This document shows positions 42,382 through 50,889 of a stretch of 64,000 nucleotides of DNA, piece after piece (the stretch's first letter is position 1; each line of letters begins with the position of its first letter). This DNA comes from Pseudomonas sp. FP1742 (GTDB taxonomy: Bacteria; Pseudomonadota; Gammaproteobacteria; Pseudomonadales; Pseudomonadaceae): contig NZ_CP117460.1 of NCBI RefSeq assembly GCF_030687145.1, positions 5,208,001-5,272,000 on the forward strand, read 5' to 3'. Under the pieces are notes generated by a model that saw only the letters and a program-made list of their open reading frames with translations, searched no databases and was not told where the DNA came from. Both the position numbers and the translations under genes were made by a program.

Positions 42382-42768
42382 ATGCCTCCACCCAATCCAC
42401 GCAATACCATCCCGCGTTCCCCCTACGGAACCCTCGACTCAAGAAAACTCCAAGAAGCTGCCAACAGGGCTCTAGATCACTATCTAGAACGGGAAAACAC
42501 TGAGCCGTGTGTCGCCAACGAACGCCCCACCGAGGAACGATCCATGAAAATGTTCGCCGTTGTCCCTGATGCCAACCCCGAAGCCTTGACCATCGAAACC
42601 TACGAAACCTTTTCGACGGTCAGCATTCTGCTGCTCGACCTGGCGGAAAGCCTGGACGACAAGCCGCGGCATCTGGCCATGGCGATTTACCGGATGAGTG
42701 AGTTGGGGTTGATGTTGGTGGAGCGGTCGCTGGATAACGAGAAGGCGATCAAGGTGGCCGGGGCTTAA
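42382..42768 (+). CDS. DUF6124 family protein
   Basis: This 128-aa protein has the Pseudomonas-specific DUF6124 pattern: a proline-rich start (MPPPNPRNTIPRSPYGTLDS), KLQEAANRALDHYL, a variable middle, the FAVVPDANPEAL segment, then a helical end with DKPRHLAMAIYRMSELGLML. Function unknown. AAGGAG is 12 bases before the ATG, a long spacing. Such genes are often found singly in accessory intergenic spots of fluorescent pseudomonads. Confidence 0.75.
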   Translation: MPPPNPRNTIPRSPYGTLDSRKLQEAANRALDHYLERENTEPCVANERPTEERSMKMFAVVPDANPEALTIETYETFSTVSILLLDLAESLDDKPRHLAMAIYRMSELGLMLVERSLDNEKAIKVAGA

Positions 42769-42786
42769 ATAGCTGGCGCCTGGGCT

Positions 42787-42889
42787 GACGTCTTCGCGGG
42801 CAAGCCCGCTCCCACAGGTTTCGAGTTGAACGCAGGTTTTGTGTTCACCGAATAACCCTGTGGGAGCGGGCTTGCTCGCGAAGGCGTCA
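42787..42889. repeat. REPIN (CGCGAAGGCGTC type)
   Basis: Inverted arms TCTTCGCGGGCAAGCCCGCT and GAGCGGGCTTGCTCGCGAAG, extending to GACG/CGTC ends, flank a spacer with GGTTTTGTGTTCACC. It lies between convergent genes; the spacer resembles that of the REPIN at 45592. Confidence 0.93.
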
Positions 42890-42908
42890 GTACAGGCACC
42901 ACAGAATT

Positions 42909-43268
42909 TCAGGCCGAAGCAGGCAACGGCTGAAAACTGAAGTACTGCTTCAACGCCTCCACCAATTGCCCATACTCCGGCGGTGCCCGTTGCAGGCTGA
43001 ACCCAGAGTCGTAATGGTGGGGCGTGGCGTCTTCATGGCACCACAGGCAACACGCCTTCAGGTCAATGACCTGCTGGCAGCCGTCGCTGGCGGGGATTTT
43101 CAATCGCAGGTCAAAGTCGACGCCCACCATCATCGGCAACTGGCTGATGAGCATCAGCCCGTCGCTGGACAAGTTGCCCAGAAAGCCGATGGGTTTGTCG
43201 GTGACGCTGTTGAACACTTTCAGAAAATACGGCAGTTGATGCCGCTCGATCCGGCGGTCGGTAAACAT
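42909..43268 (-). CDS. PilZ-domain-like protein
   Basis: The protein is about 119 aa from MFTDRRIERHQLPYFLKVFN. The RRIERHQ stretch resembles the RxxxR cyclic di-GMP motif, and GFLGNLSSDGLMLISQLPM the (D/N)xSxxG motif with a substitution (NLSSDG). A PilZ fold is therefore probable and c-di-GMP binding possible. The start at 43268 is my choice; an upstream GTG (43307) would add 13 residues. A hairpin (43368-43391) of unclear role lies upstream. Nearby sadC makes c-di-GMP, but the two genes are not linked as an operon. Confidence 0.7.
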   Translation of the reverse strand: MFTDRRIERHQLPYFLKVFNSVTDKPIGFLGNLSSDGLMLISQLPMMVGVDFDLRLKIPASDGCQQVIDLKACCLWCHEDATPHHYDSGFSLQRAPPEYGQLVEALKQYFSFQPLPASA

Positions 43269-43505
43269 GCGCAAATGGCCCAGCAAGGCCCTTAAGCAGG
43301 GCCGCACTAATGCTTCGGAACGTGCCGGCTGCTTGATAAGCCTGGACGCGCTCTCCCCGATCCTGGTGCGTCAGTCCTTACCACGCTGACGCTTACTGCT
43401 GCCGATCACAGGTATCACCTCGGTTTAGAGGCAAGGCTCTAAAACCGATCTATTCGACTATAGCTCACCACCGCCGGGCGGCCAGCCGTTGCATGACAGC
43501 GGCCA

Positions 43506-43880
43506 TCAGAACTGCGTCGGGCGCACGGCCGCCGCGCTGCGCGTCGGGTAATGGCCCAGGCTCTGCAAGGTTTCCAGACGGGCGCGGGCGCGGTAGGCGT
43601 ATTCGCTTTGCGGGTAAGAGGCGATGATGAACTGATAAGTCTGCGCCGCATCGATGAACAGCTTCTGCCGTTCCAGGCACTGGCCGCGCATCATCGACAC
43701 TTCCGGCTGCACGTAGCGACGGGAACGACTGTCACGATCGACCTTGGACAGTTCGAGCATCACCTGCTCGCAGTTGCCGCGTTCGTAGGCGCTGTAGGCA
43801 TTGTTCAAATGATGGTCCATCGACCAACGGGTGCAGCCCGCAGCACTGAGGGCAAGGACGGCAATGAGCACGAATCGCAT
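43506..43880 (-). CDS. Putative TPR-type lipoprotein
   Basis: This 124-aa protein has a lipoprotein signal (MRFVLIAVLALSAAGC, lipobox ending at Cys16). Its mature part has TPR-like helices with an Asp/Glu/Tyr pattern (AYSAYERGNCEQVMLELSKV, then QKLFIDAAQTYQFIIASYPQ and YAYRARARLETLQSLG). Function unknown; such proteins are often found in outer-membrane assembly contexts. It is divergent from pyruvate kinase. Confidence 0.75.
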   Translation of the reverse strand: MRFVLIAVLALSAAGCTRWSMDHHLNNAYSAYERGNCEQVMLELSKVDRDSRSRRYVQPEVSMMRGQCLERQKLFIDAAQTYQFIIASYPQSEYAYRARARLETLQSLGHYPTRSAAAVRPTQF

Positions 43881-44051
43881 AGGGGAATCTCCTGTCTTGC
43901 GCTCTGTATCGACCCGTTGGCGGAAATCTTCAGAACCGTTTACGCCGATTGTCGCGTTCAATAAAGAAAGCAAAAAGTAGTGCAAACGAACAATGACTAC
44001 ACCCCCGGACCATAGTAGCCTCTGCTAGCGCTTGAACTCAGGAGTCTTTGC

Positions 44052-45503
44052 ATGTCCGTCCGTCGTACCAAAATCGTCGCTACCCTTGGCCCGGCCAGTA
44101 ACTCGCCGGAAGTTCTCGAACAGCTGATTCTGGCTGGCCTGGACGTCGCCCGCCTGAACTTCTCCCACGGCACCCCCGACGAGCACAAGGCTCGCGCGAA
44201 GCTGGTGCGTGACCTCGCCGCCAAGCACGGCCGCTTCGTCGCCCTGCTGGGTGACCTGCAAGGCCCGAAAATCCGTATCGCCAAATTCGCCAACAAGAAG
44301 ATCGAGCTGAAGATCGGTGACCAGTTCACCTTCTCCACCAGCCATCCGCTGACCGAAGGCAACCAGCAAGTGGTCGGCATCGACTACCCGGACCTGGTGA
44401 AAGACTGCGGCGTGGGCGACGAGCTGCTGCTCGACGACGGCCGCGTGGTGATGCGCGTCGATACCGCCACCGCCACCGAACTGAACTGCACCGTGACCAT
44501 CGGCGGCCCGCTGTCGGACCATAAAGGCATCAACCGTCGCGGCGGTGGCCTGACGGCACCGGCCCTGACCGAGAAAGACAAGGCCGACATCAAGCTCGCC
44601 GCCGAAATGGAAGTCGATTACCTCGCGGTGTCCTTCCCCCGTGACGCCGCCGACATGGAATACGCCCGTCAACTGCGCGACGAAGCCGGCGGTACTGCCT
44701 GGCTGGTGGCGAAGATTGAACGCGCCGAAGCCGTGGCCGACGACGAAACCCTCGACGGCCTGATCAAGGCCTCCGACGCGGTGATGGTGGCCCGTGGTGA
44801 CCTGGGTGTGGAAATCGGCGACGCCGAACTGGTGGGCATTCAGAAGAAAATCATTCTGCACGCACGTCGCCACAACAAGGCCGTGATCGTCGCGACCCAG
44901 ATGATGGAGTCGATGATCCAGAACCCGATGCCGACCCGCGCCGAAGTGTCCGACGTAGCCAACGCCGTGCTCGACTACACCGACGCCGTGATGCTCTCGG
45001 CGGAAAGTGCCGCCGGTCTGTATCCGCTGGAAGCGGTGCAAGCCATGGCGCGCATCTGCATCGGCGCTGAAAAGCACCCGACCAGCAAGACCTCCAGCCA
45101 CCGCATCGGCAAGACGTTCGAACGTTGCGACGAGAGCATCGCCCTGGCCACGATGTACACCGCCAACCACTTCCCGGGCGTGAAGGCGATCATCGCCCTG
45201 ACCGAAAGTGGCTACACGCCGTTGATCATGTCGCGCATCCGTTCCTCGGTGCCGATCTACGCGTTCTCCCCGCACCGTGAAACCCAGGCCCGCGCGGCGA
45301 TGTTCCGGGGTGTCTACACCGTACCGTTCGACCCGGCGTCCTTGCCGGCCGAGCAAGTCAGCCAGGCTGCAATCGACGAGTTGCTCAAACGCGGCGTCGT
45401 GGAGAAAGGCGACTGGGTCATCCTGACCAAGGGCGACAGCTACCACACCACCGGCGGCACCAACGGGATGAAAATCCTGCACGTTGGCGACCCGATGGTC
45501 TGA
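44052..45503 (+). CDS. pykA: Pyruvate kinase (PykA type)
   Basis: This 483-aa enzyme converts phosphoenolpyruvate and ADP to pyruvate and ATP. Visible are the N-terminal TKIVATLGPAS, LNFSHGTPDEH, GDLQGPKIRI, the K-containing AKIERAEAV with Mg-binding MVARGDLGVEIG, VIVATQMMESM and the C-terminal regulatory domain. Length equals that of the Pseudomonas PykA isozyme. CAGGAG precedes the ATG and a strong terminator follows. Confidence 0.96.
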   Translation: MSVRRTKIVATLGPASNSPEVLEQLILAGLDVARLNFSHGTPDEHKARAKLVRDLAAKHGRFVALLGDLQGPKIRIAKFANKKIELKIGDQFTFSTSHPLTEGNQQVVGIDYPDLVKDCGVGDELLLDDGRVVMRVDTATATELNCTVTIGGPLSDHKGINRRGGGLTAPALTEKDKADIKLAAEMEVDYLAVSFPRDAADMEYARQLRDEAGGTAWLVAKIERAEAVADDETLDGLIKASDAVMVARGDLGVEIGDAELVGIQKKIILHARRHNKAVIVATQMMESMIQNPMPTRAEVSDVANAVLDYTDAVMLSAESAAGLYPLEAVQAMARICIGAEKHPTSKTSSHRIGKTFERCDESIALATMYTANHFPGVKAIIALTESGYTPLIMSRIRSSVPIYAFSPHRETQARAAMFRGVYTVPFDPASLPAEQVSQAAIDELLKRGVVEKGDWVILTKGDSYHTTGGTNGMKILHVGDPMV

Positions 45504-45523
45504 GTGACCGGTTGCTGAAAAAC

Positions 45524-45555
45524 AAAAGCCCCGCCATGTGAATGGCGGGGCTTTT
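45524..45555 (+). terminator. Terminator downstream of pykA
   Basis: AAAAGCCCCGCCAT, GTGA loop, ATGGCGGGGCTTTT: a 14-bp perfect stem with a T run, which also works on the minus strand. Confidence 0.93.
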
Positions 45556-45591
45556 TGGTTTCTGATCCAGGATGTGTGTTGTTTTGGCGGG

Positions 45592-45690
45592 CCTCTTCGC
45601 GGGCAAGCCCGCTCCCACAGGGTTTTGTGTTGTTCACCCTTCACATGACCACCACAAGAACCTGTGGGAGCGGGCTTGCCCGCGAAGGTG
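45592..45690. repeat. REPIN (CCCGCGAA type)
   Basis: Inverted arms TCTTCGCGGGCAAGCCCGCT and AGCGGGCTTGCCCGCGAAG with a spacer containing GGGTTTTGTGTTGTTCACC. It lies between convergent pykA and the hydratase. Confidence 0.93.
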
Positions 45691-45710
45691 TCCTCCCAGT
45701 CACCGCATCT

Positions 45711-46460
45711 TCAATGCCGGCTGATAAACGCTGACAACGCCGCCATCGCTTCCGGCGAGCGCAACCGCTGGGTGAACAATGCGCCCTCTTCTTCTATCAC
45801 CTTGCGCAACGACTCCCGGTCCGGCGCTTTCATCAGTTGCTTGCTGATGCGCACCGCTTCCGGTGGCAATGATTCGAACCGCAACGCCATCTCCCGCGCC
45901 CTGGCCATCGCCGCTTCGCCACTGCCCAACGCCTCGGTCGCAATGCCCCACGCCGCAGCCTGTTCACCGCTGAACCCTTCACCCAACAGCAACAACTCCG
46001 CCGCTTTGGCCGGCCCAAGCAAGCGCGGCAGGATCAGGCTGGAGCCGAACTCCGGGCATAACCCCAGATTGACGAATGGCATGCGCAACCTTGCATCCGC
46101 ACTGACATAAACCAGATCGCAATGCAGCAGCATCGTCGTGCCGATCCCCACCGCCGCGCCTGCTACCGCGGCAATCACCGGCTTGCGGCACTCAAGAAGG
46201 CCGAGCATGAAGTGGAACACCGGGCTGTCGAGGTTGCCCGGCGGTTGCTGGATGAAGTCGGCGATGTCGTTGCCGGCGGTGAAGCACTCGGCGCTGCCGG
46301 TGATCAGCACCGCATTGATGTCGGGATCGCTGTCGGCAAGCCGCAAGCCCTCCGCCAGCTGGCTGTACATGGCGCGGGTCAGGGCGTTTTTCTTCTCGGG
46401 GCGGTTGAGGCGCAGGGTCAGTAAACCGCGCTCACGTTCAAACTGGATGGCGTCGGGCAT
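45711..46460 (-). CDS. Enoyl-CoA hydratase/isomerase family protein
   Basis: This 249-aa crotonase-fold protein has the oxyanion-hole segments AECFTAGNDIADF and AAVAGAAVGIGTTMLLHCDL and the PEFGSSLILPRLLG region. Which substrate it uses is not visible; the position of the second catalytic Glu (CPEFGSS) is consistent with hydratase or isomerase activity. By remembered order it matches PA4330, next to pykA. The start at 46460 is the first family-like Met; the extension upstream reads through a REPIN. Confidence 0.92.
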   Translation of the reverse strand: MPDAIQFERERGLLTLRLNRPEKKNALTRAMYSQLAEGLRLADSDPDINAVLITGSAECFTAGNDIADFIQQPPGNLDSPVFHFMLGLLECRKPVIAAVAGAAVGIGTTMLLHCDLVYVSADARLRMPFVNLGLCPEFGSSLILPRLLGPAKAAELLLLGEGFSGEQAAAWGIATEALGSGEAAMARAREMALRFESLPPEAVRISKQLMKAPDRESLRKVIEEEGALFTQRLRSPEAMAALSAFISRH

Positions 46461-46487
46461 GGCGTGTCCTGATCTGAGAGGATCCAC

Positions 46488-46625
46488 TGTGGCGAGGGGG
46501 CTTGCCCCCGTTCGGCTGCGAAGCAGTCGTAAAACCGGCACGCTCGGTTTGTCTGATACACCGAGGTGGCGTCTGTTTTTAGGGGCCGCTTCGCAGCCCA
46601 ACGGGGGCGAGCCCCCTCGCCACAG
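46488..46625. repeat. REPIN (GGCGAGGGGGCTTGCC type)
   Basis: CTGTGGCGAGGGGGCTTGCC and its complement flank about 95 bases that include the motifs CGGCTGCGAAGCAGTCGTAA and GGCCGCTTCGCAGCCC. The reverse complement of the REPIN at 40213 shares these internal segments; the half element at 31227 is its right end. Confidence 0.92.
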
Positions 46626-46635
46626 CAATCAGCGC

Positions 46636-47571
46636 TCAACCACGGGGTAGAAAGACATCCGCCAGCAGTTGATTGCGCGGCAAACCGGCCAGGTACAAGC
46701 GCCGGGCAAAGGCGTCGACGCTGTCGGGGGCTCCGCAGACTAAGGCCAGGGTTTGCCGGGAAACAAGGCGCAGTTGCGCCAAAGCCGCGGGCAACTCGGC
46801 CGCCGTCCACAGCTCGATGCTAAGGTTTTCACGGCCCTCGGCCATGGCTTGCAGGGGTTTGGCCAGATAATGCTCACCGGCATCATGGGCCAGGTGAATG
46901 ACCCGGATGGCGCCTTGGTGATCCTGACGCAACGCTTCGCGCAGAATACCGAACAACGGCCCCAGACCGGTGCCGGCCGCCAGCAACCACAGCGGTCGGG
47001 TGTGCCAGTCCGAGTCGTAATGCAGCGCCCCGCCGCGCAACTCGCCGAGGCGGATCGGGTCGCCGATTTTCAAGCGACGCGCCGCGTCACTGAATTCCCC
47101 CGGTTGGCGGCAATCGAGGTGGAACTCCAGAAAGCGGTCTTCTTCCGGCAGGCTGGCCAGGGAATACGGCCGCGCCACCTGCCCCGCCCACAACACCAGA
47201 TGCTGCCCCGCCTGATAGCGCAACGGTCGCTCGCTGGTCAGGCGCAAACGCAACACGCTGGCGCTCAGCCAATCGCTGGCGACCACCTGCGCGGCAAGGC
47301 CATCGCGCAGCGGGTCAAAGGTTTCGATTTGCAGATCGTCGACCACCTGGCACTGACAGGCCAACCGCCAACCCTGTTGGCGCTGTTCATTGCTCAAGGC
47401 ATCGGGACGGTTGTCGCTGGGCAGGCCCTCGACGCATTTGACCAGGCACGCATGGCAACTGCCGGCGCGGCAGCTGTAGGGCACCGACACGCCGTTTTGA
47501 TTCAAGGCATCGAGCAGGTTACTGCCCGCCGCCACCGTCCATTGGCGTTCGCCGACCCGTAACTCAGGCAT
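46636..47571 (-). CDS. 2Fe-2S ferredoxin / FAD-NAD(P) reductase
   Basis: This 311-aa protein is a fusion of a plant-type ferredoxin (residues 1-85; Cys ligands in YSCRAGSCHACLVKC plus LACQC) with a ferredoxin-NADP reductase-like module (flavin-binding RPYSLASLP, NAD-binding LLAAGTGLGPLFGIL). It resembles reductase components of oxygenases, but no oxygenase gene is adjacent. Start at 47571 is preceded by GGGAG and overlaps the sadC stop by 8 bases, so it is translated with sadC. Electron acceptor unknown. Confidence 0.9.
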   Translation of the reverse strand: MPELRVGERQWTVAAGSNLLDALNQNGVSVPYSCRAGSCHACLVKCVEGLPSDNRPDALSNEQRQQGWRLACQCQVVDDLQIETFDPLRDGLAAQVVASDWLSASVLRLRLTSERPLRYQAGQHLVLWAGQVARPYSLASLPEEDRFLEFHLDCRQPGEFSDAARRLKIGDPIRLGELRGGALHYDSDWHTRPLWLLAAGTGLGPLFGILREALRQDHQGAIRVIHLAHDAGEHYLAKPLQAMAEGRENLSIELWTAAELPAALAQLRLVSRQTLALVCGAPDSVDAFARRLYLAGLPRNQLLADVFLPRG

Positions 47572-48682
47572 CGACATTCTCCCAGGCCGCCGCGCAACGG
47601 TTGCGGCCATCACGCTTGGCGCGGTACAGCGCCTGATCGGCACTGTGCAAGGCGTGATCCAGATCATCGCCCAGCTCCAACAAAGTCATGCCCGCCGACA
47701 GGCTGAGGTGGGCGATCTCCAGGCCGACCAATTCGACATCCATGAAGGCAATGCGCAAGCGCTCGCAACAGGCCGTCAGGCGCTCGGCATCGCAATCGGG
47801 CAACAGCACCACGAATTCTTCGCCGCCATAACGGGCCAGAATATCGCCATCGCGCAGGCAGGCCGTGGCCACTCCGGCGAACGCTTGCAGCACCTGATCG
47901 CCGGCGGCATGGCCATGAACATCGTTGATGCGTTTGAAGTGGTCGAGGTCGATCAGCGCCAGGCCATGCACCACACCGACTTCCATGGCGTTCAGCTCGC
48001 GGGAGGCCAGGCGCAGAAAATGCCGACGGTTGAACAGCCCGGTGAGTTCATCGGTCGCCACCAGGCCTTCGAGCTGGCGCATCATTCCGCGCAGGGTGTC
48101 CTGATGCGCCTGCAAGGCGAACCGCCGCTGCCGCATACGCTGGCGCGACACCTGGACGTAACGGGCATAAAGCACCAGCCAGCCGAGCACCACAAACAGC
48201 ACGCAGACCTGCAACAGGGCTTGCGTCGGGTCGTGGAGCTCGAAGTGGTAAAGCTCCCATAACGTGATGGCGCTGAAACTGAAAAACACCAGCAACGCGC
48301 AACGCACAAAAGCGATGCGCGACAGATGAAACAGCCCGAACAGCAGAATCAGCAGGTAAAACACCAGAAACGCACCGCGGGCCTCGTCCAGATGAGCGAT
48401 CACCCAGGTTTGCCAACTCAGCCCCAGGAGTATTTGCACTTCGGTCAGGCTGGGGTCGGAAAAGCGCAGGTTAGTGCCGCTGTAAAACACCGCGAACAAC
48501 ACGGCCTGACTGAGCGCCGCCAACACGCTGCCGATCACCATGCCGGCGATGGACTCATCGTAATGACCGGTAAAAAACGCCAGCCACAGCAGCAGCATAG
48601 CCAGGGCATAGGTGCCGGCCGCGAGGGCAAAGCGCTTGAGCAAAAGCCGCTGGATGGCGTTATGGGTCAATCGTTGACTCAC
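47564..48682 (-). CDS. sadC: SadC-type membrane diguanylate cyclase
   Basis: This 372-aa protein has five to six membrane helices within residues 1-180 (no other input domain) and a C-terminal GGDEF domain. The active-site motif is GGEEF (residues 286-290), and the allosteric inhibitory RxxD site is intact at R276-D279 five residues upstream, so it should make c-di-GMP and be product-inhibited. Placement with pykA, enoyl-CoA hydratase, ferredoxin reductase and fumarase matches PA4329-PA4333, where this gene is sadC, a regulator of surface attachment and biofilm. The SadC name rests on that remembered order and the architecture. Confidence 0.88.
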   Translation of the reverse strand: MSQRLTHNAIQRLLLKRFALAAGTYALAMLLLWLAFFTGHYDESIAGMVIGSVLAALSQAVLFAVFYSGTNLRFSDPSLTEVQILLGLSWQTWVIAHLDEARGAFLVFYLLILLFGLFHLSRIAFVRCALLVFFSFSAITLWELYHFELHDPTQALLQVCVLFVVLGWLVLYARYVQVSRQRMRQRRFALQAHQDTLRGMMRQLEGLVATDELTGLFNRRHFLRLASRELNAMEVGVVHGLALIDLDHFKRINDVHGHAAGDQVLQAFAGVATACLRDGDILARYGGEEFVVLLPDCDAERLTACCERLRIAFMDVELVGLEIAHLSLSAGMTLLELGDDLDHALHSADQALYRAKRDGRNRCAAAWENVDA

Positions 48683-49131
48683 CGTGCGAAAGGAGGCTGT
48701 CGGAGTGTCCTACTCTACAGGCCGGATGCCACTTTAGTGGCGAGTCTGATAAATGACCATTCAATTTTTGGGGCAGAAAACTGGCGTCAAAACCATGGCC
48801 CGATTCATTGAAACCTTGCTGGGGAACCTTTGTGGGAGCGGGCTTGCTCGCGAAAGCGATCTGATATTCACCCATGATGTCGACTGATACGCCGCCTTCG
48901 CGGGCAAGCCCGCTCCCACGATAGCGCTCTATTGATCCGCACCATCGGATATGCGACCAACGTTTGACTGTCAACGGATGTACCCGCCTTTGATGCGCGG
49001 TATACTGCCGCGCCTTTTTAGCGTCGCGCCAGCATGCCCGGCGTGCCTTGAAAGGTGTCTGCGACCGACCGATGCACCCAAGCCGCAGGCACCTTATTGA
49101 ATGTTCCCGTCTTTTAGAGGAGCGCGACTCG
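48683..49131. other. Divergent promoter region, sadC / fumarase
   Basis: This 449-base gap holds a REPIN (listed separately) and, nearer the fumarase gene, TATACT at 49001-49006, a possible -10 lacking a matching -35. No other gene is seen. Confidence 0.5.
48831..48919. repeat. REPIN (mixed CTCGCGAA / CCCGCGAA arms)
   Basis: TGTGGGAGCGGGCTTGCTCG and CGGGCAAGCCCGCTCCCACG flank about 45 bases. Arms differ at the CTCG/CCCG position, which may reflect divergence or recombination between subtypes. It lies in the divergent sadC-fumA gap. Confidence 0.92.
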
Positions 49132-50655
49132 ATGACCGTGATCAAGCAAGACGACCTGATTCAGAGCGTTGCCGACGCCCTGCAATTCATTTCCTACTAC
49201 CACCCCGTTGACTTCATCCAGGCGATGCACGAGGCCTACCTGCGTGAAGAATCGCCGGCAGCCCGCGATTCCATTGCGCAAATCCTGATCAACTCGCGCA
49301 TGTGCGCCACCGGCCACCGCCCGATCTGCCAGGACACCGGCATCGTCACCGTGTTCGTGCGCGTAGGCATGGACGTACGTTGGGATGGCGCCACCATGGG
49401 CCTGGACGACATGATCAACGAAGGCGTGCGCCGGGCTTACAACCTGCCGGAAAACGTCCTGCGTGCCTCGATCCTCGCCGACCCGGCGGGCGCTCGCAAG
49501 AACACCAAGGACAACACCCCGGCCGTTATCCACTACTCCATCGTTCCGGGTAACACCGTGGAAGTGGACGTGGCGGCCAAGGGCGGCGGCTCCGAGAACA
49601 AGTCGAAAATGGCCATGCTCAACCCGTCCGACTCGATCGTCGACTGGGTTTTGAAAACCGTTCCGACCATGGGCGCCGGCTGGTGCCCACCGGGCATGCT
49701 CGGCATCGGCATCGGCGGCACCGCCGAGAAAGCCGCCGTGATGGCCAAGGAAGTGTTGATGGAGTCCATCGACATTCACGAGCTCAAAGCACGCGGCCCG
49801 CAGAACCGTATCGAAGAGATGCGCCTGGAGCTGTTCGAGAAGGTCAACCAACTGGGCATCGGCGCCCAGGGCCTGGGCGGTCTGACCACCGTGCTCGACG
49901 TGAAGATCATGGATTACCCGACCCACGCCGCCTCCCTGCCGGTGTGCATGATCCCCAACTGCGCCGCCACCCGTCACGCGCACTTCGTGCTCGACGGTTC
50001 CGGCCCGGCCTCGCTGGAAGCGCCACCACTGGACGCCTACCCGGAAATCGTCTGGGAAGCCGGCCCGTCGGCCCGTCGCGTCAACCTCGACACGCTCACG
50101 CCGGAAGAAGTGCAGAGCTGGAAGCCGGGCGAAACCGTCCTGCTCAACGGCAAGATGCTCACCGGCCGCGACGCCGCGCACAAGCGCATGGTCGAGATGC
50201 TGAACAAGGGCGAAACCCTGCCGGTGGACCTGAAAGGTCGCTTCATCTACTACGTCGGCCCGGTTGATCCGGTGCGCGAAGAAGTGGTTGGCCCGGCTGG
50301 CCCGACTACCGCCACGCGGATGGACAAGTTCACCCGTCAGATCCTCGAGCAAACCGGCCTGTTGGGCATGATCGGCAAATCCGAGCGCGGCCCGACCGCA
50401 ATCGAAGCGATCAAGGACCACAAGGCCGTTTACCTGATGGCAGTCGGCGGCGCGGCTTACCTGGTGGCGCAAGCGATCAAGAAATCCCGCGTGGTGGCGT
50501 TCGCCGAACTGGGGATGGAAGCGATCTACGAGTTCGACGTGAAAGACATGCCGGTCACCGTTGCGGTGGACAGCAAGGGTGAGTCGGTACACATCACCGG
50601 CCCTGCGATCTGGCAGCAGAAGATCAGTGAAAGCCTGGCGGTGGAAGTGCAGTAA
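49132..50655 (+). CDS. fumA: Class I fumarate hydratase (4Fe-4S)
   Basis: This 507-aa oxygen-sensitive fumarase interconverts fumarate and malate. Conserved cluster/active-site Cys regions are visible in HRPICQDTG (C66) and LPVCMIPNCAATRH, as are GIGIGGTAEKAA and the C-terminal beta domain FIYYVGPVDPV. GAGGAG precedes the ATG by nine bases. Upstream gap holds a REPIN and a TATACT; a strong terminator follows. Confidence 0.96.
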   Translation: MTVIKQDDLIQSVADALQFISYYHPVDFIQAMHEAYLREESPAARDSIAQILINSRMCATGHRPICQDTGIVTVFVRVGMDVRWDGATMGLDDMINEGVRRAYNLPENVLRASILADPAGARKNTKDNTPAVIHYSIVPGNTVEVDVAAKGGGSENKSKMAMLNPSDSIVDWVLKTVPTMGAGWCPPGMLGIGIGGTAEKAAVMAKEVLMESIDIHELKARGPQNRIEEMRLELFEKVNQLGIGAQGLGGLTTVLDVKIMDYPTHAASLPVCMIPNCAATRHAHFVLDGSGPASLEAPPLDAYPEIVWEAGPSARRVNLDTLTPEEVQSWKPGETVLLNGKMLTGRDAAHKRMVEMLNKGETLPVDLKGRFIYYVGPVDPVREEVVGPAGPTTATRMDKFTRQILEQTGLLGMIGKSERGPTAIEAIKDHKAVYLMAVGGAAYLVAQAIKKSRVVAFAELGMEAIYEFDVKDMPVTVAVDSKGESVHITGPAIWQQKISESLAVEVQ

Positions 50656-50676
50656 GCGCTTCAGTTTGCCAATGCG

Positions 50677-50712
50677 GCCGGCTCGTCTGTATGGACGAGC
50701 CGGCTTTTTTTT
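50677..50712 (+). terminator. Terminator downstream of fumA
   Basis: GCCGGCTCGTC, TGTATG loop, GACGAGCCGGC then TTTTTTTT. An 11-bp perfect stem with a long T run. It insulates the toxin locus from fumA. Confidence 0.95.
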
Positions 50713-50781
50713 GCTTACGAATAATGCCAACGGCATTAAAAACTGTGTAACTACAACTATTTGATCTACAAAAACCTTCCC

Positions 50782-50803
50782 AACCTGTCAGATCTGACAG
50801 GTT
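50782..50803 (+). promoter_or_regulatory. Perfect 22-bp palindrome upstream of the Tc toxin genes
   Basis: AACCTGTCAGA followed by its exact complement TCTGACAGGTT forms a continuous 22-bp palindrome 86 bases before the B-component ATG and just past the fumA terminator. Its size and position suggest the operator of a dimeric regulator; with no T run it is unlikely to be a terminator. No matching regulator gene is in the window. Confidence 0.55.
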
Positions 50804-50889
50804 ACGCAGCGTTCCTTCTTTGTTAGCGTCTGATCCATCCAGCGACACCGTTGCCAGGGCTAGCGCCAGGCCAATACAGGATCAGCCCC

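Noticed and set aside
49114..50736. A 540-codon minus-strand frame
   Set aside because: Antisense to fumarase and begins inside the fumarase terminator.
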